Below, one piece after another: positions 10,103 through 20,717 of a stretch of 64,000 nucleotides of DNA. The notes beneath the pieces were generated by a model. That model was not told the DNA's origin. It saw only the letters and a list, made by a program, of their open reading frames with translations, and did not search any database. Source of the stretch: Cladorrhinum sp. PSN259. Lineage: Eukaryota > Ascomycota > Sordariomycetes > Sordariales > Podosporaceae. The position numbers and the translations under genes were made by a program. Within the stretch, counting starts at the first letter, position 1. Each line of letters opens with the position of its first letter. Location of the stretch: NCBI GenBank assembly GCA_033725935.1, contig MU867060.1, forward strand, positions 744,001 to 808,000, in the 5' to 3' direction.

Positions 10103-12480
10103 ATTTTTTTTTTTTTTTGGTTTTTTTTTTTTTTTTTTTTTTTCCCCCCCCCCCCCCCCCCCCCCCTCTGATGTTTGGTTTTGTGTTTGGTCTGTTTATG
10201 CATTTCCAATTTTAGATACACACAATATTGTTTTAGAAGTCTTTATTTATTTATCGCTATTGATATACGTATTTCAAACCAAGAGACTGGGTGCCCTCTT
10301 CTCGTGTTATTTCCAATCTTATTGTACTGTAGAATGACGCTACTGACTGTCATTTTCTGTTGGTAGGTATTCAGGGGTTAGGAGTTGCAAGATTGTCTGA
10401 GACATCCCGCCACACCTAGGAGGTTTAGGAATATTGTTCCAAGTTCCAGGTCTCACCCCCAGATTCTAGGGAATGGCTAGGTTCTATTTGGAGCCGAGTG
10501 AGAATTCTGAGACAACTTGAGCAAGGCCGTTGGAGCCGGAGTATTGGCTCTTGCAATTCTCATTGGGAGGCAGCAACTCCTGACTTTTAAAGCTATACCG
10601 CCACACCCAACCTCCTGGAGATACAACACGCATACCATAGCAATAACCATGAGGAATAACTTTTTTCACCTGCTCTCGAGAGACAAGAATATAAATTGGC
10701 TCAGAACTGGAATCTTTGATTATTCTTCGTCTTTCCCTCCTATTCTCAGCTCCAGCCAGGAATATCATCAATGAAATCTGGCATAAATGGCGTAGAAAAA
10801 GCAGAAGAACAAAGAAAATCCATATGTACCATTTCACTTTCCACATAATTACCGTGACTTGGACGTAAGTTTCCACAAATGTGTTCCACACGAAGGTGAT
10901 GTCAGTTTGAGAATAAGAATCCTACCTATTACAGAATGAACGAGACAAAGAAACCGTTGATGATGCATCTCGACCTTCAATTGGAGCGGTAAAAGTTCCC
11001 CCGTTTTGACTCTACATTAGGGTTGTAAGTCCCCGAGTTGGACTTACCGGCATTAGTCCATGATGATACCCTACACTGCCGAAGCCACACCCGGCGCTTG
11101 TATGATCTTGATTTTTTTCTTGGTTTCCTTATATTTTCTTGGCTCTTGAATGGATGGATGGTTGTCAAAGTAAGGTGAGGGAACTATGTATCACAGGCTG
11201 TGGATATACTTGGCAGAGAGTTACATTACGCACTAAAAACTTTCTTCGTGTTGCTAGTCTAGCTTGCGATCTATCTGTCCTTCCGGCATTTGGGTTTCTC
11301 TCTTATTTTAGTGCAATCTTTCTTTTCAAGGAGAGGTCCAGCCTGGTAGGTAGATAGGGTTACTGCACTAACGTACGTAGTAACGTGGACTGCCGAAGTG
11401 ATACATACGCGGATGGGATGTTTTTGTGTTCGTCAGGGGGCGTCATTAAAGCTTCAAGAGAATCTTTCTACGGAACCGCATCCGTCTTGGAACTTTTTCT
11501 TTTGTGCTTCCGTATGCTATTTCGAGCCACTCTCTCTGCAAGAAAAAAGAAGAAAAAAAACCTCGGCGGCGAACCCAAGTTCCAGGATTCACTTTATTTC
11601 TGAATAAAGTTCTAGAACCCTCTCCGTAATTTAAATCACTTCAGTCATATGTGGCGTGATCAACAAAACTCTGGGCGTATATGTGATATGAAGATTTTTT
11701 TTTCTTCCAGCTTGGCACGACTTATGATGTCGTGGCTGTTGTAGTGGTGGTGTGGAGAGTCAACGAAAATGTGAATAGTTGTACATGCAGCGGGTGAAAA
11801 GATGGTGTGGTGTGGCTCGTGTGGGATTGGTCTCCTGTGGCGAGAAAGAAAATGGGGTCCTTTAATATATAACTGATGTTGTGGCGATGGGATGTTCCGT
11901 GATGTTACGGGATGATTGTGCGTGGTGGTGCGTGGTAGCTAGGCATGTTGTTGTGGGGTTTTGCAGGAGGGTGGTATCCAACGGTCCGGATGGTAACTGG
12001 GTTGTGGTTAAACAGACGGCAGTGGCTCTCAGGGGTGTCACGGTCGTTGTGGGAGTATATTGTTCTGAGTGTTTCTTTTGGAATGGAGTCCAAGTTCTAC
12101 GGACCATCTACCCGGTTCCAGAAAGTTTGAAGTAGAAAGGGCGTCTGAGCACGGTGGATTCTGTGTGCTAATTACATGCTACTTGGCGGAAGGTAGCTTT
12201 CTGTCCAAAATAAAGTAACAATCCTTTTTATTCTTTAAGGCTATCCAAAGAGCTAAGTTATACCAGGTGTTTACTCATAGACACTTGTCCTCGAGTATTC
12301 TGCGAACCATGTCCAGATTCCCTTGACCGGGCCAGAATGTATCTCGGCACTTGCCAGGTTTGAAAGAACCAGTTTCGGCACTTCATGACTAAACAAAACA
12401 TGGAGACCACGGAAAGAGCTTGCAAAAGCATAGATAACTTTTATCTTCCACCATCCTTGCCATGATGACCACCTTCATCC
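9881..12480. other. gene-free stretch with assembly gap
   Basis: Contains the chitinase 3' end, the homopolymer/N block at 9970-10166 and about 2.3 kb without a recognisable gene. A minus-strand frame at 10484-10891 (135 codons) has one hydrophobic segment and no known motif. I do not call it. Confidence 0.4.
9970..10166. other. sequence gap with flanking homopolymer artefact
   Basis: Ten Ns at 10033-10042 are flanked by long G runs on the left and long T, A and C runs on the right. This pattern is typical of low-quality read ends beside a gap of nominal length. Any translation across it is meaningless. Confidence 0.9.
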
Positions 12481-13210
12481 TCAACCAACAGTCAAGATAG
12501 GGAGATCGGTTGTCTTGATCAAGGTAGGTACAGGAGTGCTGGTTTTAACCAGGCAAGGAGGAGCGCTGGGAGTGGGCCATGGCCTGCAGTCAGGGAAGCA
12601 TCTATTCACCACAAATCAGTACGACGTTATCCAAGATTCAAGGGCTCAGGGGCCCGCAGGCGGATTGAAACATACGCTCCATACATCTGGCCACAAGCGT
12701 TGATGGCATCCCAGCAGACGGTATTGCCGCTACCATTGCAGGTGCCTGAAGCGGTTGAGAAAGGCTTGATAGTTGAGATGGAGGTACGTGTGGGCTTCGG
12801 GGTGGGGGTGATAGTTCGCTTGGTTGAAGTGGATTTTTTGGTGGTTGTCGAGACTGTCTTTTTGGTACTGGTTGGCTTAACGGTTCTGGTAGGTTTGGCT
12901 GTTCTGGTGATCTTTGCCGTGCTGGTTGTCTTCACAACAGAGGAAGTGGCCGGGCAAGGAGGAGGCTGCGGCTTCGCCGAGGCCTTGCAAGTATCATAGC
13001 ATCTGTTTTCTCTACTCAGCAGTCGCCCCGATAAGATGTCTGGCTTGTGAGGCTCTCATACCCGCCATATCTGATTCCGCAAGTGTTGATTGCATCAATG
13101 CAGATGATTTTCGGCTCATCACACTGGTCTACCGCAGCTTCTGCTACTGGAGCAGCGGCAACCAGTCCGCCCATCAGGAGGACGGACGAAAATAAGGTGG
13201 TGAGTTGCAT
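12481..13210 (-). CDS. small secreted protein with two six-Cys modules
   Basis: Exons 13210-13062, 13002-12676 and 12601-12481 (introns 59 and 74 nt) give 198 residues. A signal peptide covers about residues 1-20 (LLMGGLVAAAPVA). Two related modules follow. Module 1 has Cys30, 37, 44, 51, 55 and 66. Module 2 has Cys138, 146, 153, 160, 164 and 175. Both carry the core C-x-DAIN-x-CG-x-x-YG-(G/A)-C. They are separated by a Lys/Thr/Ser linker (about 73-135) suited to O-glycosylation. Each intron interrupts the codon just before the fourth Cys, in phase 2, so the gene arose by internal duplication of an exon-intron-exon unit. I have seen this core in other fungal secreted proteins, with no function known to me. 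It lies in a patch of secreted-protein genes. Confidence 0.8.
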
Positions 13211-14939
13211 GGTAGGCAAGATCTCGACGAGGACGGAAGATCCTAGAAAGGAAGGTGAAGATGTCAAAGCAAACGAGAAACGTGCTTCATCCCACTGATG
13301 GCGAGTAAGGACCAAGCAGAACATATACCCACAGATGCCGAGCCTTTGGGATCAGCCTGGACCCTCCACAAAGCTACGGAATGTAACTTGTCTTGAGATT
13401 ACGACCATCATCAATCGCAAACTGTCCAGTATACACTATTCCAACCAGTGGTATCTCGTATTCAGGTGCCATGATGGTTATGTAGTGGGCGCCACAAATG
13501 GGAGCCAAGGCGGATGGGGTATGCTGACGACTGACAGAAAGGGGAAATACCAAGTAATGTTCCGACTAAGGATTGCATATCGATCAGCATAAAAGTGATA
13601 AAAGGTCAAAGTTAAGGTAGGTAGGGTTACGTTCAAGGTCTGGTAAAGTAGCAAATAATAGGCTAAGGTAGACGATCCCCCGGATTTGCGGAATGGTAAC
13701 GCTGCGGTAGCAGGCAGGCCCTGAGGGGGGGACCCGGATCCTTCAAAAAAGAAAGAAAGGTACCGTTGTAACTTTAAATTTTTTTCTTTCTGTGCATCTG
13801 AACGAGGCCCTTGGTCTTTTTTTCCTTCGGCTTGTGCAATGTAGCAGCCGTGGAGGATACTGGATAATGAGATACTTGATTAACAAGATACATTTTGATG
13901 TCTTTTCTTCTTCTTCTTTCTGCTCCCCACTCCGAGAAACATACATGGATGTCTTGCCTTGTTCCTGAAATAGCCACGAAACCCGGCAAGAATGACCCGG
14001 GGAAACGTTGCGGTTGCTCACGGCTTCCCGCGGACGGAGCCGATATTGAAGATGAAATGATCTTTTGCAAACTCTGCACAAAGTTTGCATCTGCACGGTT
14101 GTCCGGTCCGTCGTCGAAAGGGAAGGAGGCATCTACAACAAGAAGGAGCGGCGTGGGGGAAACAGCTCGGTCCCGTGGAATGGTGTAGATTCTTTCTAGA
14201 AACCTTACTGAGCCGACGACATCCTCCCGAAGCTTCAATCCCTCAAATCTCCAAAAATTCTCCGGCTGTGCGTAAGAGGAAGGCGGGTTCTCGGTTTAGA
14301 GTCTGTTAAAGTGCATCTGCAATCTCAGCAATTGCCGACCTGTACTTTTTGGCCCCCTGGACCCTCGAAACCAGGTGCCTGGACATCTGCAACTTCAATT
14401 GAACGAGAAAAACAATACCGAAGCTTCTAAAAATATGTCTCTTTTCAAATTGCCTAGAGATCGTCGGGGTTTAATCACTGATAGCGGATGAATTCCCCAA
14501 CGTTGCCGAGACAATTTACCTTAATTAAAGGTATAGAGTATGCCAAGGGCCCGATGGCAGTGTATGTGCGTAGGACAAGCAAACACGCGTGACGTTTTTG
14601 GCCGTTTTTGTGTGGGGTGGTGGTGTTGTATGGTGGGAGCATCGTCATGAGAGGAGGGAGCAAGAAGGAGGATTCGATGATGATGAAAGATTTTGAGTGT
14701 GAGAGAGGAGGGTATCCGCGTGGGACACACCAAAGGAGGCAACGACGACAGAAACATAAAAGACCCCTCAGATCTGCCCCCCAGAGACGAAAAGAAATTA
14801 CGATCACCATCAGCTCCATCATCAGCTTCATCAGCAGACTCACTAAGCTTGAGACATCATCTTCTCGCAGCCCTTACCGACTTTCAGCTTTAACTACTTC
14901 CACAACACCAAGCCACCACCCACAATAATCACCATCACA
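13211..14939. other. divergent intergenic region between two secreted-protein genes
   Basis: 1.7 kb. A minus-strand frame at 13774-14238 (154 codons) has no motif and unusual composition, and I do not call it. A TATA-like ATAAAAG at 14756-14762 lies about 180 nt before the ATG at 14940 and may serve that gene. Confidence 0.35.
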
Positions 14940-15644
14940 ATGAAGTTCACCACCGTCCTCTTCACCTTCCTCGCTACCACCGGCCTGGCCTCACCCATCC
15001 CCGACGCCAAGCCCAAATTCGTCTCCCTCTACAGCCTCAAGCTCTCTTCGTATGCCTTCCTTTTCTCCCCGTTACCCTCTCCTCACTCCCTTACTAACTA
15101 CCACGAAGCCGCTCTAAAAATCTCGACGGTAAATACCTCCAAGTCATCGGCAACACAGTCGGCGTCACCACCTCCGCCCCAACCTCCGAAGTCCGCTTCT
15201 ACCCCATCCGCAACCCCGAATCCGGCCTCTGGGAGCTCCGCCAATCCCCAGCCACGACAACCCAGACCCTCGCCCTCGTCGGAGCCAACGGCCTCCTCGA
15301 GCTCGCCAGCCTGCCTAACCCGGCGGCCGTCAACGTCCCCACCGGAACCACCCTCGAGTGGAAGGGCTTCGACCTCGCCGATGGAGCCGAGACGGAGACC
15401 GGAGCTCTCGGCTACGCCGGAAAGACCGGCGGGTGGGTTGCCTTCCCCGAGGGCAAGGACGGACAGCAGTGGACTGTTAAGTGGAAGGATGGTAAGTTTT
15501 TTTCTTCTTTTCTGTTCCTGACTTCTAAAAAAGACGAGGATAAGGGGCTAATGAAATGATAACACAATGAATATAGCCAGCGCCATCACCGTCCAGAACT
15601 ACCAGACTGTTAAGCTTGTTTATGAGAAGGTCAATGAGAACTAA
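14940..15644 (+). CDS. cysteine-free small secreted protein
   Basis: Exons 14940-15049, 15109-15491 and 15577-15644 (introns 59 and 85 nt, the first with a tactaac branch site) give 186 residues. A signal peptide covers about residues 1-18 (MKFTTVLFTFLATTGLAS). The mature part has no cysteine, which is unusual for a small secreted fungal protein. It alternates hydrophobic and polar residues as beta-sheet proteins do (GKYLQVIGNTVGV, VRFYPIRNPESGLWELR, LALVGANGLLELASL, WTVKWKD). It ends in LVYEKVNEN. I do not recognise a named family. Exons show strong C-ending codons, suggesting high expression. It could be a wall-associated or effector-type protein, which is inference only. Confidence 0.8.
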
Positions 15645-16290
15645 AAAAGCGGATACCAGCTTGAAGAAAATGGGGGCTTATACGATGTTGGAATAGGGAG
15701 GAAAATTGGGTCTTTTAGTCTTTCTGTTGTTTTAAAAAGTCGTTTTTTTTTAAAACTTGTCTCTCTTAGCTTTTTATTCCCTTGTATTTTTTTCTCTGTT
15801 AAAAGACGTCTTTAACATACCTTTTCCCGTTCCATTCGTGCTTCGTTCACCCCTGCCCTGCCTGGCCTTGACCCCTTTAAAGTTGTCATTGAGATCGTCA
15901 CTCTCGAAGTCTCATCTCATGTCATATTTGCGCCAAAACTGCTCTCATGTATTATAAGTTATATATAACAGCAGTTTTGCGGATTAGGCAAATGAGAGGG
16001 TAGAAAAAAAAACCCCTTGACAAAAAAAAGCATTCCTTATTGCTGTTTCTTAAAAAAAAAACTCCAACCATGCAAGGAATGACACATAGGGGGTAACAAA
16101 TTTACATCTTGAACCAGGAGGAGAATTCCCAAAAAAAAAATCCTGCCTGGAAAACCAAAACCGACCGACCGATTTGAACCATCGTCATCAACCATGTCGT
16201 CAGTCTTTTCTTTATTTTTTAAGTTTTTGTATTCCAACCCACTTATACACTCCTCTCTCCGTCTTCAAACTCCCCCCCGCCCCTTGTCAT
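15645..16290. other. convergent 3' flanks
   Basis: 646 nt between the converging stops of the secreted protein and SDHB. T- and A-rich runs on both strands fit two 3' UTRs. No gene seen. Confidence 0.45.
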
Positions 16291-17335
16291 TTAGAAAGCC
16301 ATCTCCTTCTTGATAGACTGGATGGCAAGACCGGGGTTAAGACCCTTGGGGCACGTCCGCGTGCAGTTGAGAATGGTGTGGCAGCGGTACAAGCTCATCG
16401 AGTTGTTAAGGGCGTCCTGGCGCTGAAGCTTCTTCTCGTCACGCGAGTCGACGAGCCAGCGGTACGACTGGAGGAGGATGGCGGGTCCGAGGTACTCCTC
16501 TGAATTCCACCAGTATGATGGGCACGAGGTCGAGCAGCACGCGCAGAGAATGCACTCGTAGAGACCGTCAAGCTTCTTGCGGTCCGCCTTGGATTGTCTA
16601 TACTCCTTGCCCTGTTTTTTGTCCTTGTCAGCGAACTGACTGTCCTACGGTGGCGAGCTTATTAGGGCCAGAGCAGCAAACTTACATCTGGGGCAGGGGT
16701 ATCTCTCTGGAGGTAAGGCTTGATGGACTTGTACTGCTTGTAGAACTGGGTGAGATCGGGCACCAAGTCCTTGACGACGTAGGTGTGAGGGAGAGGGTAG
16801 ATCTTGAGCTCGGCCTTGTCCTCGGCGGGGATACGGCCTATTTGCCAAACAAATATCAGTTATTCCGTCCATGTAAATTCCCATGCCCTTTCATCTGGCC
16901 GTTTCCCCCTCATTTTACCCCACCAAGACAAAGCTGGGACAAGAACATACACAAGCAGGCGAGGGTGTTGGTGCCGTTGATATTCATGGCGCAGGAGCCG
17001 CAAATGCCCTCTCTGCAGGAGCGACGGAAAGTGAGGGTAGGGTCGATCTCGTTCTTGATGCGGATGAGGGCGTCGAGCACCATGGGTCCGGTCTTGTTGA
17101 GATCAAGGGTGTAGGCCTGCATGCGGGGCTTCTCGGTGGGCATGTCGGGGTTCCAGCGGTAGATCTGGAAAGTCTTGAGGTTGGTATTCTCGCCAGCGGA
17201 GGTGTTGACTTTTTCGGCACCGTCGGCGAGCTGGGCCATGCCGCGGAAGGCAGCAGGAACGGCGCTGGCGATGCGAAGGGACGGCCTCGCAGCGGCGCCG
17301 AGGAGGGCGGAGGTTGAAGAGCGGAGAGCAGCCAT
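16291..17335 (-). CDS. sdhB: succinate dehydrogenase iron-sulfur subunit (complex II)
   Basis: Exons 17335-16951, 16837-16686 and 16611-16291 (introns 113 and 74 nt) give 285 residues. SDHB carries electrons from the flavoprotein to ubiquinone through three Fe-S clusters on the mitochondrial inner membrane. An Arg/Ala/Ser-rich presequence covers about residues 1-33. The [2Fe-2S] ligands are C107, C112, C115 and C127. The later [16 protein letters not shown] and [17 protein letters not shown] motifs bind the 4Fe-4S and 3Fe-4S clusters. I chose the intron-2 acceptor at 16612 because it gives [18 protein letters not shown], matching the family. An upstream acceptor at 16645 would also stay in frame but add 11 residues and need a 41-nt intron. 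SDHB is the target site class of SDHI fungicides. The His of CHTILNC is present. Confidence 0.95.
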
Positions 17336-17997
17336 TGTTTGCGACAACACGAACACAATCCCTTCCAGAGGTGCAGAGGCCGACGTCGAGGTTGGCGTTT
17401 GGGTGGTGGTGGTTCCGGAATCCGGGGTCGGGGGGTATCTCAAAGGGGGCAGGAATAGGAAAAAGACCTCGGAAACACTTGACCACAGTGTTGGTGGCGC
17501 TGAATTGTAGTGGGTTTCTATGATGTTCACATTCGGTTTCCCGGAACACCTCGGTAAATTCTGACCAATTGGGTCTCTTGGAATTCCAATTGACCCCCCG
17601 GATTCCACTGCCGTGAGCGCCCGAACTGGGGCTCAAAGAAGCAAAGCTGCTTATGTAAGGTACATTTTGGGGTTTGGTCTTTGAACGGCTTCAATCGCCA
17701 CCATTTTTGGCCTCGCGACAGGACGTCATCATTGCGCAAAAGACGTTTATGGTTTATACTGCACGCGATCCCTCCGCGTGCCAACACGTTCGCACGTGTG
17801 ATCTCAGAATTATTGGGGACTTCCGTCCCATGTATCTTGCCCCTTTGCGCCCATTGCGATCCGAGCACTTTCATGCCGTTGCATCTGATCGATGATGCCA
17901 AGATCTGGGGATATCGTAGTGTACACTTACACAACCCGTCAGCCCTATAGAAATAATAAATACCAATGAAAACACAGAATAGACATATCTATCTGAC
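17336..17997. other. intergenic, SDHB promoter and Sfr1-like 3' flank
   Basis: 662 nt. Open frames here are shadows running out of SDHB. No RNA gene seen. It should contain the SDHB promoter. Confidence 0.4.
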
Positions 17998-18582
17998 TCA
18001 ATCCACCCACTTGTCCTCACGCGCATCCCAACCCAACACCTCAGGTTCAATATTCAGACTCCTCAACATCATGAGCATCGTGAACCCTTCTTCCTCCCCT
18101 TCCCCATCCTCACCATCATGCTTTCCCCTCTCCTCATCCCCTCCTTCACCAGTCCCCTCATCGTCACCATCCCTATCTTCACTCCTTCCCCTCTTCGAAC
18201 CCCTCCCACCCTCATCCTCATCATCAACCCAACCACCTCCCCTCCTCCTACTCCTCCTCCAAGCCTCTCCGCCACCCATGCTCTCAACCCTCCCCTTTAC
18301 AAGCTCATACAATTCCTCAGCCGCCAACCTACTCGCTCCCTTCCATTTCGTGACCAGGTCTTCTAACTCTGCATCTGTTTCCTCTCCTGGCCTCTTTCTA
18401 TTGGACGCGTCCTCAATACGTTTGGCTTGGCGTATCAAGTCCAGTTCCGTCTGCAGGGCGCGGAGGTGAGCGTTCATTTGCCTTTGAGAGGCTTGGACAC
18501 TGGCGAGAAGATCATCTTGTTCATTTTTAGAGGTAAGTTGGTGATGTCTGGACGGAAGTGGAGTTTGTTGTGGTTGTTGTGG

Positions 18583-18628
<46 letters not shown>

Positions 18629-18984
18629 GGATTGCGCTTGAGGAGGGGAGTGGTGAAAGAGGAAGAGGTGGTGAGAGGGGATGGTTGTATCTGGCGGGGA
18701 CGACGCAGTGGCGTGACTGGTATAATGGGTAGTGGCGGGGGTTTCGTAAAAGATGTAGTATTGTGGTTACTGGACTGCTTGTTGATGCTTGGTGAGTTTG
18801 GAATTGGTGTTGATGATTGTGATGATGATGTAGAACTAGCAACAGGAGTGGTGGTCTGCTGCTGCTGTTGGCGGTTGATCATGGGTGACCTGAATGGCTT
18901 TTTGAGAGTTGCATTTGCTGCTTCGACACGCCGGCGTTTGGCTGATGGGGGTGCATTGTTGCCGTTTGGGGTTTGTGATGCCAT
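17998..18984 (-). CDS. Sfr1/Mei5-like recombination mediator
   Basis: Single exon of 328 codons. In the family, Sfr1 (Mei5, Dds20) with Swi5 (Sae3) helps load and stabilise Rad51/Dmc1 filaments in homologous recombination. The N-terminus is basic and disordered and contains KKPFRSP (residues 28-34), the short motif characteristic of this family. A Gln run at about 118-137 follows, then a predicted coiled coil (about 158-195, QASQRQMNAHLRALQTELDLIRQA), an Arg/Gly/Asp/Glu-rich segment, and a C-terminal MLRSLNIEPEVLGWD-x-W block that I associate with Mei5/Sfr1. The acidic, charged insert between coil and C-terminal block is long. The call rests on KPFRSP, coil and C-terminal block together. Confidence 0.75.
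18564..18629. repeat. TTG/CAA trinucleotide repeat coding poly-Gln
   Basis: About 20 GTT/TTG units on the plus strand, read as CAA (Gln) in the Sfr1-like gene on the minus strand. The repeat is nearly pure, so length changes between strains are likely. Confidence 0.85.
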
Positions 18985-19393
18985 TTATGGATGTGGTGTT
19001 GTTTTGTGGTGCTGGGTGTTAGATGAATGGCCCAAGGTTCGATTGGTGAAGTTGAGCAAATTGAGTCCCAAAAAGGAAGTCGCTTCTTTTTTCGCTTTCA
19101 GATTCCACCCCTCAGTCAATGGCTAAAGCAACGTCGATTAAACTTTATGCTGCATAAACCAATTTCGAAAGAAATGTAATAACATTAAGCATACTCAAAC
19201 ACACGATTAATTCGCCCGTTCAATCTCGAATCCATCATAATCGTTGCGTCACCAATCCTACCCTAACCCTCTTTTCGAGATTCCACTTGACTCCGAGGTA
19301 AACCCATAGGCAGAAACACCTTTTTCAACCACTCAAACCCTTCAAAAGCATCTCTTTAACTCATCTCAATACCCTAGATAATAACCCTATATC
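18985..19393. other. intergenic, Sfr1-like promoter side
   Basis: 409 nt, AT-richer than its flanks. It includes TACCCTAACCCTC near 19256-19270, two telomere-repeat-like units (see findings). No gene. Confidence 0.4.
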
Positions 19394-20254
19394 CTACTCA
19401 TCATCATCATCCTCATCATCATCCTCATCATCATCCTCCTCATCATCCTCCACATCAATTTCCATACCCTCCCCTTCCCTCCCCCTTTCGCCCCCCCTTT
19501 TCCGGCGGCACCTCCTCCCTCCTTTACTCACACCAGCATCAGCATCAGCATCCTCCACAACAGCCTTCTTCCTCCTCCCCCCTCTCCCAGGCGTAGCAGG
19601 CCCATTACACGCATCCTGAATCTGCCTGATCGTAAACTTCCTCCCGCACCTCAAGAAAATCTCCTCGTAGGTAAACCCTCCGTACTTTCTCAGGTACTGA
19701 ATCCCGATCCTTTGGTCTCGTGTTAGATTCTTGCCTCTCTTTCTTTGTACCTTCTGTGGTGCTGCCGCCGTTTGTGGGGCTGGTGTTGGGCCTGAGGAAG
19801 AGGTTGCAATGGTTGCCGCTGGCGCCAGTGCCAGTGATGGTGGTGATGGAACTAATAAAGCCGTCGTTGATGTTGTTGGTGGTGTGGTTATTATCGTTGT
19901 TGTTGGTGGTGGTGGTGGCTGCGATAGTGGATTCTCATCATTCTCTGATGGACCGACGGAACCCTGATCAGTTGTAAATGCCTGCTGACCCGTTGCGTTG
20001 GTCCTCGATTTATGATTATGTTCTTTGGCTAGGCCCTCCTCCTCACTCTCATCAATCAACTCAGTTTGATGCTCGGGCGTTCTAGGCCGTGAGACTGCTG
20101 CTGGCGGCGGTCTTGGTGAGGCTGGCGCATTCTTACTCTGCGGCGGCGGCGGCGGCGGCGGCGGCGATTCTTCTCGCGACTGTTCTACTTCCTCCAGCGA
20201 TTCTTGGGCGAGGATATCTTCGTCATGAAGTCGGCCCTCCGGTTCGAGGCTCAT
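19394..20254 (-). CDS. helix-turn-helix protein with disordered flanks
   Basis: Single exon, 286 codons from the ATG at 20254 (MSLEPEG). An upstream in-frame ATG at 20323 would add 23 residues. The N-terminal two-thirds is low complexity (poly-Pro, Ser/Thr/Ala). The only ordered part, about 48 residues near the middle of the second half, starts RKRGKNLTRDQRIGIQYLRK, continues GGFTYEEI and ends FTIRQIQDACNG. This is a helix-turn-helix pattern like the DNA-binding domains of Tc1/mariner-type transposases and fungal proteins derived from them. A Lys/Arg cluster (GRGGRRKK, GGRRCRRKRGG) and a tail of nearly uninterrupted Asp/Glu follow. No transposase catalytic domain is present. Likely a nuclear DNA-binding protein. 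Its targets are unknown. Confidence 0.65.
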   Translation of the reverse strand: MSLEPEGRLHDEDILAQESLEEVEQSREESPPPPPPPPQSKNAPASPRPPPAAVSRPRTPEHQTELIDESEEEGLAKEHNHKSRTNATGQQAFTTDQGSVGPSENDENPLSQPPPPPTTTIITTPPTTSTTALLVPSPPSLALAPAATIATSSSGPTPAPQTAAAPQKVQRKRGKNLTRDQRIGIQYLRKYGGFTYEEIFLRCGRKFTIRQIQDACNGPATPGRGGRRKKAVVEDADADAGVSKGGRRCRRKRGGERGREGEGMEIDVEDDEEDDDEDDDEDDDDE

Positions 20255-20717
20255 TTTGTCGATAATAGACAATTCGCGAGCGTGGGCTAGATTAGGTTTC
20301 ACCACCGTTTTGATGAATGACAATCAGAAATCACAGTCGTTGGAAATTGCTAGAACCTGGACCCTGGTCAGCAGCATTGCATTGCGTATGTGGCTTTAGC
20401 TTTGACCGCTTGCAAGAGAAGGTTTATTACAAGAATCATCACCACACGGAATGTACACAATTGATGGGGGTTGTCTGCAAATTTCGTGCATCCTCTATTG
20501 AGACATTATTTACACCGTCTACTCATTCTATACAAGCAACGCACCATCCCCTCCCCCCCCCCCCTCCCCAAACGAAATACACATCCGAAACAAAATCATA
20601 ACACTATGCGCCTCGCTGTCCCATGCAATTTTCTGCATTTACAATAACACAAGCTTTCTGCCTCGCAAAGAATCATGTACAGACAACCAAAAGTTTCGCT
20701 TTCCCCTTTCTCTGAGA
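20255..20717. other. intergenic between HTH gene and Hrd3-like gene
   Basis: Contains the HTH leader and the 3' end of the Hrd3-like gene. A C-run of about ten at 20560 is the only notable element. Confidence 0.4.

Noticed and set aside
9887..10221. Frames across the N block coding poly-Phe, poly-Gly, poly-Lys or poly-Pro
   Set aside because: Products of homopolymer artefact.
10484..10891. 135-codon minus-strand frame with one hydrophobic segment
   Set aside because: No motif, no recognisable homologue and no codon bias like the neighbours. Left as a possible orphan.
13774..14238. 154-codon minus-strand frame between the secreted-protein genes
   Set aside because: Unusual composition and no domain. 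Overlapped by other frames of similar length.
16645..16685. 41-nt intron in SDHB
   Set aside because: A downstream acceptor at 16612 gives a normal 74-nt intron and restores the conserved family sequence.
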